Source: Liolophura sinensis (taxonomy: Eukaryota; Mollusca; Polyplacophora; Chitonida; Chitonidae). Taken from it: a stretch of DNA of 64,000 bases. The stretch is taken from NCBI RefSeq assembly GCF_032854445.1, contig NC_088297.1:7549375-7613374 (forward strand), written 5' to 3'. Positions within the stretch are counted from its first letter, which is position 1. The number at the start of each line of letters is the position of its first letter. The notes under the pieces are model-generated. The model did no database searches and was not told the DNA's origin. It saw nothing but the letters and a program-made list of their open reading frames with translations. Shown here one piece after another: positions 12,144 to 24,419 of this stretch. The position numbers and the translations under genes were made by a program.

Positions 12144-15100
12144 CATACATACATACAAACGACACTATCACTGTCTCCGTTCAAATATCCTTTGATTTTA
12201 TTTAACTTATTAATCTTTTGCAGTATGCGCCCAAATAACTATTAACCTACCGTCCATATACCCTTTGATACTATTTACTTATTGGCTCTGTTACAGTATC
12301 CACCCGGCGCAGGCGGCCGGTGCAGCATTCTCTTCCGCCAATGACATGGCCGAGTGGATCAAGTTTCTGCTCCGAACACCAAAGCAGATCGTGAATGACA
12401 CGGTGTTTTCTCAGACAATGCTTTCTACTCAGCACCTGAACAGCGTGAAGGGTCAAATGAGACCAACATTTCCAGTGGACATGTATGACTACGGTTATGG
12501 TTTGGGCTGGTTCACATCGGCTTATCGGGGTAAGTGGGTATTACCCGGCTTCTGTCCGTGAAATTCTACGTGAAATTACTACGTGAACCGAAGTGAAATT
12601 TGTCTTTGCTTATGTTTGTACTTATGTAACTGATTGATGTTTACCGCCAATGACGGTTACGTATTGCAATCAGTTCCCATAAGTGGTAGATGTAAAACGG
12701 TTGCATCATGCAACCAACAACACGCACAGTAAAAATATTTTAAATTTAACTAACATGACGACTATGAGGTTTATGGATGAAGACCGGAGTGCTTACAGTA
12801 TACCACCGACATTAACTACTGTCGTGACAAATCTCCTCACTTACAGTATACCACCGACATTCACTACTCTCCTGTAAAAACTCCTTACTTACAGTAAACC
12901 ACCGACAGTCACTACTGTCCTGACAAACCTCCTCACTTACAGTATACCACCGACATTCACTACTGTCCTGAAAAAACTCCTGACCTACAGTATACCACCG
13001 ACAGTCACTACTGTCCTGACAAACCTCCCCACTTACAGTATACCACCGACATTCACTACTGTCCTGAAAAAACTCCTGACCTACAGTATACCACCGACAG
13101 TCACTACTGTCCTGACAACCTCCCCACTTACAGTATACCACCGACAGTCACTATTATCCTGACAAACCTCTTCACTTACCGTATACCACCGATATTCACT
13201 ACTGTCCTGAAAAAACTGCTGACCTACAGTATACCACCGACATTCACTACTGTCCTGACAAATCTCCCCACTTACAGTATACCACCTACATTTACTACTA
13301 TCCTGACAAACCTCCTCACTTACAGTATACCACCGTCAGTCACTACTGTCCTGACAAACCTCCCCACTTACAGTATACCACCGACATTCACTACTGTCCT
13401 GAAAAAACTGCTGACCTACAGTATACCACCGACAGTCACTACTGTCCTGACAAAGCTCCCCACTTATAGTATACCACCTACATTTACTACTATCCTGACA
13501 AACCTCCTCACTTACAGTGAGACATTCCGACATACACCGACATTCACTACTGTCCTGAAAAAACTCCTGACCTACAGTATACCACCGACAGTCACTACTG
13601 TCCTGACAAACCTCCCCACTTACAGTATACGACCGACATTCACTACTGTCCTGAAAAAAACTCCTGACCTACAGTATACCACCGACAGTCACTACTGTCC
13701 TGACAACCCCCCTCACTTACAGTATACCACCGACATTCACTACTGTCCTGAAAAAACTCCTGACCTACAGTATACCACCGACAGTCACTACTGTCCTGAC
13801 AAACCTCCCCACTTACAGTATACCACCGACATTCACTACTGTCCTGAAAAAACTCCTGACCCACAGTATACCACCGGCAATCACTACTGTCCTGACAAAC
13901 CTCCCCACTTACAGTATACCACCGACATTCACTACTGTCCTGAAAAAAACTCCTGACCTACAGTATACCACCGACAGTCACTACTGTCCTGACAAATCTC
14001 CCCACTTACAGTATACCACCGACATTCACTGCTATCCTGACAAACCTCCTCACTTACAGTATACCACCGACATTCACTACTGTCCTGACAAACCTCCCCA
14101 CTTACAGTATTCCACCGACATTCACTACTGTCCTGAAAAAACTCCTGACCTACAGTATACCACCGACATTCACTACTGTCCTGACAAACCTCCCAGCTTA
14201 CAGAATACCACCGACATTCACTACTGTCCTGAAAAAACTCCTGACCTACAGTATACCACCGGCAATCACTACTGTCCTGACAAACCTCCTCACTTACAGT
14301 ATACCACCGACATTCACTACTGTCCTGACAAACCTCCCCACTTACAGTATACCACCGACATTCACTACTGTCCTGAAAAAACTGCTGACCTACAGTATAC
14401 CACCGACATTCACTACTGTCCTGAAAAAACTCCTGACCTACAGTATACCACCGACATTCACTACTGTCCTGGCGAACCTCCTCACTTACAGTATACCACC
14501 GACATTCACTACTGTCCTGAAAAAACTCCTGACCTACAGTATACCACCGACATTCACTACTGTCCTGACAACCCCCCTCACTTACAGTATACCACCGACA
14601 TTCACTACTGTCCTGACAATCCTCCTCACTTACAGTATACCACCGACATTCACTACTGTCCTGAAAAAACTCCTGACCTACAGTATACCACCGACATTCA
14701 CTACTGTTCTGACAAACCTCCTCACTTACAGTATACCACCGACATTCACTACTGTCCTGACAAACCTCCCCACTTACAATATACCACCGACATTCACTAC
14801 TGTCCTGACAAACCTCCTCACTTACAGTATACCACCGACATTCACTACTGTCCTGAAAAAACTGCTGACCTACAGTATACCACCGACATTCACTACTGTC
14901 CTGACAAACCTGCTCACCTACAGTATACCACCGACATTCACTACTGTCCTGAAAAAACTCCTGACCTACAGTATACCACCGACAGTCACTACTGTCCTGA
15001 CAAACCTCCCCACTTACAGTATACCACCGACATTCACTACTGTCCTGAAAAAACTCCTGACCTACAGTATACCATCGACAGTCATTACTGTCCTGACAAA

Positions 15101-18100
15101 CCTCCTCACTTACAGTATACCACCGACATTCACTACTATCCTGACAAACCTCCTCACTTACAGTATACCACCGACATTCACTACTGTCCTGAAAAAACTG
15201 CTGACCTACAGTATACCACCGACATTCACTACTGTCCTGACAAACCTCCCCACTTACAGTATACCACCGACAATCACTACTATCCTGACAAACCTCCTCA
15301 CTTACAGTATACCACCGACATTCACTACTGTCCTGAAAAAACTGCTGACCTACAGTATACCACCGACATTCACTACTGTCCTGACAAACCTCCTCACTTA
15401 CAGTATACCACCGATATTCACTATTGTCCTGACAACCCCCCTCACTTACAGTCTACCACCGACATTCACTACTGTCCTGACAAACCTCCCCACTTACAGT
15501 ATACCACCGATATTCACTACTGTCCTGAAAAAACTCCTTACCTACAGTATACCACCTACAGTCACTACTGTCCTGACAAACCTCCTCACTTACAGTATAC
15601 CACCTACATTCACTACTATCCTGACAAACCTCCTCACTTACAGTATACCACCGACATTCACTACTGTCCTGAAAAAACTGTTGACCTACAGTATACTACC
15701 GACATTCACTACTGTCCTGACAAACCTCCCCACTTACAGTATACCACCGACATTCACTATTGTCCTGACAACCCCCCTCACTTACAGTATACCACCGACA
15801 TTCACTACTGTCCTGACAACCCCCCTCACTTACAGTATACCACCAACATTCACTACTATCCTGACAAACCTCCTCACTTACAGTATACCACCGACATTCA
15901 CTACTGTCCTGAAAAAACCCCTGACCTACAGTATACCACCGACAGTCACTACTGTCCTGACAAACCTCCTCACTTACAGTATACCACCGACATTCACTAC
16001 TGTCCTGAAAAAACTCCTGACCTACAGTATACCACCGACATTCACTACTGTCCTGACAACCCCCCTCACTTACAGTATACCACCGACATTCACTACTGTC
16101 CTGACAATCCTCCTCACTTACAGTATACCACCGACATTCACTACTGTCCTGAAAAAACTGCTGACCTACAGTATACCACCGACATTCACTACTGTTCTGA
16201 CAAACCTCCTCACTTACAGTATACCACCGACATTCACTACTGTCCTGACAAACCTCCCCACTTACAATATACCACCGACATTCACTACTGTCCTGACAAA
16301 CCTCCTCACTTACAGTATACCACCGACATTTACTACTGTCCTTAAAAAACTGCTGACCTACAGTATACCACCGACATTCACTACTGTCCTGACAAACCTC
16401 CTCACCTACAGTATACCACCGACATTCACTACTGTCCTGAAAAAACTCCTGACCTACAGTATACCACCGACAGTCACTACTGTCCTGACAAACCTCCCCA
16501 CTTACAGTATACCACCGACATTCACTACTGTCCTGAAAAAACTCCTGACCTACAGTATACCACCGACAGTCACTACTGTCCTGACAAACCTCCTCACTTA
16601 CAGTATACCACCTACATTCACTACTATCCTGACAAACCTCCTCACTTACAGTATACCACCGACATTCACTACTGTCCTGAAAAAACTGCTGACCTACAGT
16701 ATACCACCGACATTCACTACTGTCCTGACAAACCTCCCCACTTACAGTATACCACCGACAATCACTACTATCCTGACAAACCTCCTCACTTACAGTGTAC
16801 CACCGACATTCACTACTGTCCTGAAAAAACTGCTGACCTACAGTATACCACCGACATTCACTACTGTCCTGACAAACCTCCTCACTTACAGTATACCACC
16901 GATATTCACTATTGTCCTGACAACCCCCCTCACTTACAGTATACCACCGACATTCACTACTGTCCTGACAAACCTCCCCACTTACAGTATACCACCGATA
17001 TTCACTACTGTCCTGAAAAAACTCCTTACCTACAGTATACCACCTACAGTCACTACTGTCCTGACAAACCTCCTCACTTACAGTATACCACCTACATTCA
17101 CTACTATCCTGACAAACCTCCTCACTTACAGTATACCACCGACATTCACTACTGTCCTGAAAAAACTGCTGACCTACAGTATACTACCGACATTCACTAC
17201 TGTCCTGACAAACCTCCCCACTTACAGTATACCACCGACATTCACTATTGTCCTGACAACCCCCCTCACTTACAGTATACCACCGACATTCACTACTGTC
17301 CTGACAACCCCCCTCACTTACAGTATACCACCAACATTCACTACTATCCTGACAAACCTCCTCACTTACAGTATACCACCGACATTCACTACTGTCCTGA
17401 AAAAACCCCTGACCTACAGTATACCACCGACAGTCACTACTGTCCTGACAAACCTTTTCACTTACAGTATACCACCGACATTCACTACTGTCCTGAAAAA
17501 ACTCCTGACCTACAGTATACCACCGACATTCACTACTGTCCTGACAAACCTCCTCACTTACAGTATACCACCTACATTCACTACTATCCTGACAAACCTC
17601 CTCACTTACAGTATACCAACCGACATTCACTACTGTCCTGACAAACCTCCTGACTACAGTATACTACCTACATTCACTACTGTCCTGACAAACCCCCTCA
17701 CTTACAGTATACCACCGACATTCACTACTGTCCTGACAAACCTCCTGACTCCACCTGCAGTGGAAGCAGCAAGAGTTTTTTTTCGAGCAGTGACTCAGTT
17801 GGTTAGCGCGCTAGCACAGGGTAATGGCGCAGTAGCCTCACCAATGTGGTCGCCCATGCTGGCTTAGGCTCGCGTCCTCTACGGCCGTACGTGGAAAGGT
17901 CTTCCAGCAACCTCTCAATGGTCATGGGTTTCTCCCGGGTTCTGCCTGATTTCCATCCACCATAATGCTGGCCGCCGCAGTATGATTATAATATTCTTGA
18001 GTATGGCGTAAAAAAACCAAGCAAATAAATCAAATAAATAAATATTATCGAGCACCCGACTTCATTGATCAAGGATCAAAGCCCTTTAACCATCTGAGCC

Positions 18101-19144
18101 TGTCGCAAATAAGTACGCGTAAAAGTATAAGGTAAAGATGGAACAAGACGTCTCCTTCAGATGTACTAGTACTGCAAGCACAAATAAATAATCAAGCAAA
18201 AACAAAGTTTTTGCAGCTCATTTATTTTTTTTAATTTCGTCACGATATGGCTGAAATATTGCCAACGTAGCGTTAACCTATAATCATAGATCCATTTTTT
18301 AATTTTATTAGTCGTACCACAGTGTACAAGAATTAATCTTAAGGATATTTTTTGTGACATCTATAAAATAATGTATTGTTCAAGTTTTGTTAAGATCAGT
18401 TACCATTTTATTTTATTCCATATACTAAGAATATATATATGTATATATGTCCTTCCAGGTAGAAAACTAGTGCAGCATTGGGGTGAACTGTTTGCCTATA
18501 CTGCAACATTATGGCTTTTTCCGAACTCTGACGTTGGGATATTTGTCAGTACAAATGGTAAGATAGAAGGCGGAGGCATACCAAGGGAACTGATAGTGGC
18601 TTTCATGGCCGACATGATGCTGGGCGAAAACCCATGGCTTAACACAAAAACAGCGTGTGTATATCCCAAACCATGGATTTCTAAACCCCCTAAAGATCTC
18701 CCCCATGGCACATTTCCGGAGTTAGGCTCCCAGCGCAACCTGTCGGAGTACGTTGGTGTGTATGGTCATAGATTACTTGGCGATGTGAAAGTGTTCATCA
18801 ATGAGTCCACAAAGAAACTACAGCTCACTCTGGGAGAAAGGGTACGGGCTGTCCTGTATCCCACAGCTGAAAAAGACGTGTTTAGGTGGGAACTGCAAGC
18901 CCCTTTGGCCTTTATGAACGTTGAATACCCGAACTATGACAGCGTCCATTTCATGGAAACAAAGGGCAAAGGAATGGACTCGCTGGTCTCGACCGCCATG
19001 GAAAAACAGTTTGTGTTCAAGACGGATGTCCGATTCGCAGACGCATCCTCCGCCACTGCCATGTCACGTGGAGTCGTCTGGACGAAAGTCGCATTCGTTT
19101 TGATTGTGGACATGTTGATCTTTGTGTACTCGTGTACTTGGTAA
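7192..19144 (+). CDS. Beta-lactamase-fold serine hydrolase (class C / penicillin-binding-like), five exons
   Basis: Joining 7192-7505, 10581-10760, 11242-11514, 12297-12529 and 18459-19144 keeps one frame of 561 residues. Residues 1-22 look like a signal peptide, with likely cleavage after ISA. The catalytic S-x-x-K motif is Ser85-Leu-Thr-Lys88. The usual Y-x-N position reads Tyr182-Asn-Gln184. The K-T-G position reads His340-Trp-Gly342, the H-x-G variant common in animal members. A DUF3471-like C-terminal domain follows (about 390-530). Residues 544-557 are strongly hydrophobic at the very C-terminus, suggesting a membrane or lipid anchor. Relatives include mollusc shell-matrix gigasin-6-like proteins and LACTB-like hydrolases; substrates are mostly unknown. 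All splice sites are GT/AG and phases match. The Asn-to-Gln change could reduce activity. An AATAAA lies at 19,717. Confidence 0.88.
8410..9200 (+). repeat. Degenerate 25-bp tandem array in intron 1
   Basis: The unit resembles 'cacgaaactgtaatgaaatg' plus about five bases. Exact starts of 'taatgaaatg' at 8,771, 8,796 and 8,821 show the 25-bp period. The outer copies are increasingly diverged, so edges are approximate. Short minus-strand open frames here are products of the repeat. Confidence 0.9.
9540..10435. other. Intron 1 sequence with an unassigned minus-strand open frame
   Basis: A 144-codon minus-strand frame (9,750-10,184) has no domain I recognise and is rich in hydrophobic residues as expected from AT-rich DNA. 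A 50-bp segment with 'tacaaatactaaagtactta' is duplicated at about 9,610-9,700. This could be a decayed transposon, but no termini are visible. Confidence 0.35.
10440..10535 (+). mobile_element. SINE family 1, 3' fragment
   Basis: A diverged copy of the family 3' body ('tttcctccacccataa' to 'gatcaaataaaataaataaa') lies directly before exon 2. The exon 2 acceptor follows about 45 bp later. Confidence 0.6.
10581..10760 (+). CDS. Beta-lactamase-like gene, exon 2
   Basis: The acceptor is ctaatatcag|C and the donor is GTGAA|GTGTGT. A donor five bases earlier (ATG|GTGAAG) was rejected because it shifts the frame against exon 3. The exon encodes the family segment W-D-T-K-V ... T-I-R-D-L-L-S-H-K-T-G-L, which precedes the second active-site motif. 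It enters and leaves in phase 2. Confidence 0.85.
11242..11514 (+). CDS. Beta-lactamase-like gene, exon 3
   Basis: The acceptor is cttccttgcag|A and the donor is TTCGA|GTAGGT. The exon contains the Y-N-Q segment (family usually Y-x-N) and the E-x-x-x-x-H-L-F-E-P-L-G-M-x-S-T block typical of PF00144 proteins. Both ends are phase 2. Reading past the donor meets TAG at once. Confidence 0.85.
11515..12000. other. Intron 3, no feature recognised
   Basis: AT-rich intron sequence between exons 3 and 4 with no gene or repeat visible by eye. Confidence 0.5.
12010..12157 (+). mobile_element. SINE family 1 fragment followed by (CATA)n
   Basis: The segment 'gcaacctgcggatggtcgtg' through 'cctcccaccataatgctgg' matches the middle of the family. 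It breaks off into a CATA tetranucleotide run of about 75 bp (12,081-12,157). Confidence 0.75.
12297..12529 (+). CDS. Beta-lactamase-like gene, exon 4
   Basis: The acceptor is tctgttacag|T and the donor is CGGG|GTAAGT. The exon encodes the P-A-Q-A-A-G-A-A-F-S-S-A-N-D-M-A-E-W-I block, the conserved loop and helix of this fold, and Y-G-Y-G-L-G-W. It leaves in phase 1, matching exon 5. The intron behind it (12,530-18,458) is the longest of the gene and is mostly minisatellite. Confidence 0.88.
12785..17757 (+). repeat. 48-bp minisatellite, about 104 units, in intron 4
   Basis: The unit is 'cttacagtataccaccgaca', then 'ttcactactgtcctgacaaa', then 'cctcctca'. The 48-bp step is exact in places (for example 'cacttaca' at 14,771 and 14,819). 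Variants alternate (aaaaaactcctgacctacag versus aaacctcctcacttacag), giving a loose two-unit pattern at the left. Because 48 is divisible by three, one frame stays open for 728 codons (15,681-17,867) as a 16-residue repeat, but it lies inside an intron of a well-defined gene. I treat it as non-coding. Confidence 0.97.
17790..18045 (+). mobile_element. SINE family 1, near full length
   Basis: The copy starts with a tRNA-like head ('gactcagttggttagcgcgc'), passes the family body and ends in an AAATA-rich tail. It sits directly beyond the minisatellite in the same intron. Confidence 0.88.
18459..19144 (+). CDS. Beta-lactamase-like gene, exon 5 (terminal)
   Basis: The acceptor is tatgtccttccag|GT (phase 1) and the stop is TAA at 19,142. 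The exon encodes the H-W-G active-site motif, the L-W-L-F-P-N-S-D-V-G-I-F strand region, the DUF3471-like C-terminal domain and the terminal hydrophobic segment. It is the best preserved single piece of the gene. Confidence 0.9.
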
Positions 19145-19716
19145 TGACACCAATAGCATGAACTACTCTGGACAGGCAAGCGGATGTTCAAAATGAGCGG
19201 AAGAGAGAGCTGTGTGACCTATACCTGACGGTCAACAAAGGAGGAGGGGTGGGGGTGCAGATCCCCCTGTTTTATTCGACAAAAAGCGATTACATCTGTT
19301 TCTTTTAGTATTATATAAGTTCGCGACTTGTCTCTTTGCACTGACGCTTTTCTGTACAGGTCAAAATCTGACGGCACACAATCATTCAGAACTCTCCACA
19401 ACAATCGCCTTCTTTTGATGTAACAAGCCCAGAAATACTTGAATGTGCTTATCCTCCACATTACAATCTACATTGATCAAATGCTGTTATTTTTTTTTCA
19501 CTTCGTTACATAGACTATATCATCAGGGTACCTGTCAAATCTTCTGGCGGAAACAGCGAATGCTGCATGGCATTCTAACATCCGACCTAATCGGTCTAAA
19601 GTCATAAAGACGTAGTCAGCAGGCGAAACCATCAAGGCCCGTGCGGATATTTCTAATGTGACAACCTTCGATCAACTAAAACAATGATACGCAGTTGATA
19701 GCATTATGAAACCACA

Positions 19717-19722
19717 AATAAA
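19717..19722 (+). terminator. Candidate polyadenylation signal of the beta-lactamase-like gene
   Basis: This is the first canonical AATAAA I see downstream of the TAA stop, giving a 3' untranslated region of roughly 590 nt. Signals of this kind are common by chance in AT-rich DNA. Confidence 0.4.
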
Positions 19723-21310
19723 ACGGGTAAGAAGTTGTTCCCCATTATACATGCCACATAAAGTTCGTGCACATACAGAATACAGTAATTTTCATTAACT
19801 GGCAGACGTGCATCCTCTCGCCTCAGCGGTAGTTACTACCACGCATGTCAATTTACACTATATCGTTCGCTGCATCACAGGCGAACGCTTAGCTTGCCGT
19901 TTCCACAGAAAACAAACACACCTTATCTCTGGACGAAAACAAGCAGCAACAGCAGTAGGAGAAGATCTTCATTATCAATGTGAAGAAAGAAATCTTTCAC
20001 GCAAGTTAACGTGATATGTGGTATGTTTTATCCTTGGTTTTATTGACCGGCATTTCTATGGTATTCATTGGCTTACTGCCACTTTCAAGTGACTTACTGC
20101 TGAATTCATCTTCAAACCAAACAGATACCTAACATAAATATCTAGAACTGAAGCTCTGGAAGCTCTGATATGTGAAGTGACCGTAACGGCAGTACCCTGG
20201 GCAATCGACTTAAGTGAAATACATAGCCAACTGCAAAAGTCGAAGAGTGGAAAATGAAATTATTTACTGGAAAAACCTCTAAGAACCCTCGCCTTATGCT
20301 CATTATATATAGAACATGTTTATTTTACAGCTGATTGGGCCTTCTTACCATGAAGGCAAACAAGTTTTGGTCACCGGGAAAATCCGTGGAGGAATCTCTC
20401 GTTATCTCTCGTTATAGCGGTTTCACGCAGCCTCTTTTTCACAACATGGTGACAGCAAATAACCTTTCTTCTTGCCTACAGCATACAAGAAATGTGGGGA
20501 AATACGCTCAGAAGGTTAGCTGTAATACATCTGTCAAATTTTACTACACAAAAATGTCGAGATGTCGACTACATATATCACGTAGTATACGTAGTGAATG
20601 TTTTTACACGGCCGAACAATAGGCGCTTGCGGTCTCGTCCAAACAATGGACACTTCCCCTACTCACCGCAGTTACCGCGGTGAGTATATACGCAGTGAGT
20701 ATATCAGCCATCATTTAAAAAAAATGGTATACTCATTTTGATTCATAGTGGAATCTATCATAATAATGAACATGTGAACTCACTTCTCCACGTAGCGCAA
20801 ACTGTCACTGATTACACTAGCCTTTGATCGTCAAGTGAATGAAAATATCGACATGAGGACAGAAAGTTAGAGCAAAGCAACTGAACCTTATGTGGAGGCG
20901 ACACTACTTTTTGATTGTTAGTTTTACTGAAATTATTTCGTGGGTGATTGACATTTAGAACTTAGGAGAAAACCATGCCTTTCCAAGAAATCCAAGAAAG
21001 CCTGTTTGTTAAAAAAAATGAAACCCAAGCTTTGTAAGCAAAAAAAAAGTAATGTCCCATGAAAAAAAACATAGAAACGAGTGAATAGAATAAAATTCTA
21101 TCTCGGATTTTGGGTGAGCATTTCAGGAATATTTTTCCATGCATATTACTTAGAAAGGGGCTAATGAAGCAATCAACTGAAACTTATTTCTCAATTTAAC
21201 TGTGTCCTATGTTGTTAAAATGGTAATATCCTTGAGGTTTAATCGAACTCCACTCTCCGACTTTAGGAAATCCTTCATTCAGTCTCTCATTTATCCCTTA
21301 AAGCTTTAAA
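19723..21310. other. No gene recognised
   Basis: Several open frames under 100 codons on both strands have no recognisable domain. No repeat array was seen. Confidence 0.5.
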
Positions 21311-21317
21311 ACCTCTT

Positions 21318-21480
21318 CCGTGTGCACGATGGTTTACGTGTGCACAATGACTTAAGTGTGTATAATGGTTTACGTGTGTACAATGGCTTACGTGTGCACA
21401 ATGGTTTACGTGTGCACAATGACTTACGTGTGTATAATGGCTTACGTGTGCACAATGGCTTACGTGTGCAAAATGGCTAT
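21318..21480 (+). repeat. 18-bp tandem array
   Basis: The unit is close to 'tacgtgtgcacaatggtt', with about nine copies. The 18-bp step is seen for 'tacgtgtg' at 21,371 and 21,389. Both strands give short repeat-made open frames that I do not count as genes. Confidence 0.92.
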
Positions 21481-24400
21481 ACAGCAAAGCTTTCTTTAAC
21501 ACTAAATATGGCAACGTGAGTCAACAGTAAGTAAGTTGTGATGAATTCATGCAAGGCCTACATAAACGTTGTCCTCAAAGCATTTCCAAATCTCTTCCCA
21601 CTGTTTTCCCCGAAGGCATCATTTTCCTACTTCAAAACAAAAAGCCTTTAATCGTGCTGCTTATTTCATTAAACACAAGTATACATTGCGCTGTGAAAAA
21701 ATAAACATTAATTATTAACACTGCTTTCGGCGTTCTGAATGACAATTAACCACCCTGGACCCACGACCACACTGGTATGCTGTAAGACAAATTGCATTTT
21801 TAGTGTACAACAATTTCAAGACGTTATATGTTTCTTTGGCATTTACAATCCCCTTAGACTAATAAAAGAAGTGATAATGCAACTGCGAGTGGAATTCAAA
21901 CTGTTACAGAAGCCTAGACAGGACCAAATATACAACATTCCATGGCAAAATGAAAACAGATCTTCATTCAAAACAATCTAAAGGATTTGAAGAGGTGAAC
22001 ATATTTTTAGACCTACAATTAGTATACTTGAACGGAACATCTAGTAGATCCAAAATAATAAAATAGCAATTTACTCTGCGCATGTCAGGTTAATGAGTTC
22101 TAATTTGTGAGACAATGGACAGAAACAAGAGAATGCTTAGCCTCATGGGCGTTGTGCGTCTTTATCTGAAAGTTGTATATTTCGCATCCCTCAAACAAGA
22201 GTGCCCCGATGCCATTATATTATAAACAGTCTTGTATTGAAGTTATGCCATTCCTAAATCACTAGACGACTAGCTACAACAAAAATTTACTGGTACTGGG
22301 TAGTTCAGTAATTGGCCTATTTCATATAACTTTCCGCTGATTAGGAAATGGCTTATAACTAGCCCTCTAAAGTCAAAGCTGTAAGATAAATAACTTCCTA
22401 TAACCATTATAAAGTTGAGTTATTAGTGTTTCGCAGTGTATCTTTGGAATAACCGCTCGTCATTGTCCTTCATCTCGCTGAAGCAAAAAAACGAACACGG
22501 ATTTTTTTTGTACTGACATCAATGATGTTTTATGCAACAGTGTGAATGATTAATGAGTCATTAATGTCGGTGATGTCTGAGCTAGCTATCAGTGGTTACG
22601 ATGTGCTACTGGTTCTACAACGCCGGTCATTGCTATCGAAAAAGCAATACCAATCCAACAAAATGACGCAGAAAAAACTAGGTGCTGTTAATCGAAGTGT
22701 AGCAGTTATAAACAGCATTTAGAGTTATAAGAAAGGCAAGGCAGAAAATTGTACATCCGGTTGTGAGATGAAATATGCGTTCTCTCGAAGTTTAAAAGAA
22801 AAATTCCTCTTTTCACATACGTAATTGGGTCAGTGTAGAATTAATCTTTTAGCTTTCCTACTTCAGTCTATCCAAAATTCTTTTTTCAACATTAAACGAA
22901 AAGCACAGAAAGCCAATATTAGAGTTAATTTCAGTGCTACTAAGTTGTCCTGTCAGGAATTCGTCCCGAAGATCTGCTCACAGAAAAAAAAAACCTGATA
23001 ACTCTGAGACACAGAAGAATTTCTTCCCGACAGAATAAAAAGCTTTTCATCTCCAAACAGGCTTCCTTAAGAAAAATTATCTAAGCAATAACAGCCTGTC
23101 ATCGATGGGGGATTGGGGAAGAAGAAAATCAACAGCAGCGACAGGTATAAATTAGAATTTGTTGAAAATGATTGAGCTAAAAAAAAAGTGAAACAAACGA
23201 GGTCGATACTTTTTCATTATTTTTAGATTCATTTCCCTTGAAAAAAATCAGTGTGTTGAGGTTACCGCCGCACAGCACTCCTTGGTTTGATATGTCACTG
23301 GGTTGGTTCAATAAAAACATGTCTGCCACAGAGATCTAATGCAAAAACATCTTATAAAAAATTGCCAATCATAGTATGGCATTGCAGAGTGTCTATCGCT
23401 GTGCATAGGCATGAATGTACCCCTGTCTGATTCGTCCCTATAGCTACCCTGGATGACCGGAAAAGTGAAAGAATAGCCAAGAAAGCAACCTGAACAGAAG
23501 GCGTAAAACAATCAGCAATACTATCGACATCTGTCCTCTGACACACGCTACGACTTGGTGACCATTTAAATTTCTTCTCCTTTCGCTATCGGCTTTCCGT
23601 GTCATGATCATGTAATCCGTATGCAGCTTATTTCAGTCCAAATTGATGCATCGGATTAAAGAAATAGAACGTTAATTTATTTATTTATTTGTTTCATTAA
23701 TATTTGATAAGTATTATGGTGGGAGGAAACCGGGCAGAATCCGGGAAAAGGTTAACAGAAGCAGTCCAATGAATAAAATCCATCGTCATCGCGAAATGCC
23801 TAATGGTCAAAATAACGATAGTTTGAAAAGTCAGAGCGACAATGTGAGATCCATCACCGTGAAACATATGATAGAAGGCTTACAAATACGACTGTTTCAT
23901 GGAAATGCTCGTCCACGGCCTTGTTCGAGTAACAATCTGTCCACTGCTCTTTCCCCATCATGTGGTGATTAGAGAAGCCGAAGTACCTGTAATATATCCA
24001 TGTACAATGCTAGTACAATGTGACAAATGTGAGCATACCGACTTTTTTTTTAACCCATGGATCCATGGAATCGTTGGTCCGTACGAGCAAATTTCGCGAC
24101 ACAGTCCATGTAGTGTGAAGCCCTGTTTCTCAACGTGAAGTGTTATTATACCACTCATACGTGAACACGAATCTACCCCTTAAGACACAAATCTAACTGT
24201 AAAACCTGATTTCTACTTACAAGAAATTTCCAAGATACATACCCTGTAACCCTTTGTGGACTTCCGAAACAATTACAGAGCCACATTTCTAGGTGTAAAC
24301 GACTTTTGCATGAAAACATTTGTACTAAGTGACAATTCTTCACCTATCAGCGCGCGTATCTCTATGATACAGGAGTTTTAGTACTATATCAAACATACAA
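21481..24400. other. No gene recognised; one short SINE fragment
   Basis: A minus-strand fragment of SINE family 1 lies at about 23,680-23,760 (TTTA run plus 'ttatggtgggaggaaaccgg'). Otherwise only short unrecognised frames occur. Confidence 0.5.
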
Positions 24401-24419
24401 CTTCTTAACATGAAAACTG

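Noticed and set aside
17184-17630. 148-codon minus-strand repeat frame, and similar ones at 12,812-13,864
   Set aside because: Opposite-strand translation of the same minisatellite.
12785-17757. CRISPR-like regular array
   Set aside because: The units are contiguous with no unique spacers, and the setting is an animal intron.
15681-17867. 728-codon plus-strand open frame with a 16-residue repeat
   Set aside because: It is the 48-bp minisatellite, whose unit length keeps one frame open. It lies within intron 4 of a gene with consistent splice phases, and its end runs into a SINE.
7192-19144. Recently acquired bacterial antibiotic-resistance gene
   Set aside because: The gene has five exons, an animal-type signal peptide and a DUF3471-like C-terminus as in animal family members. 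Nothing suggests recent transfer.
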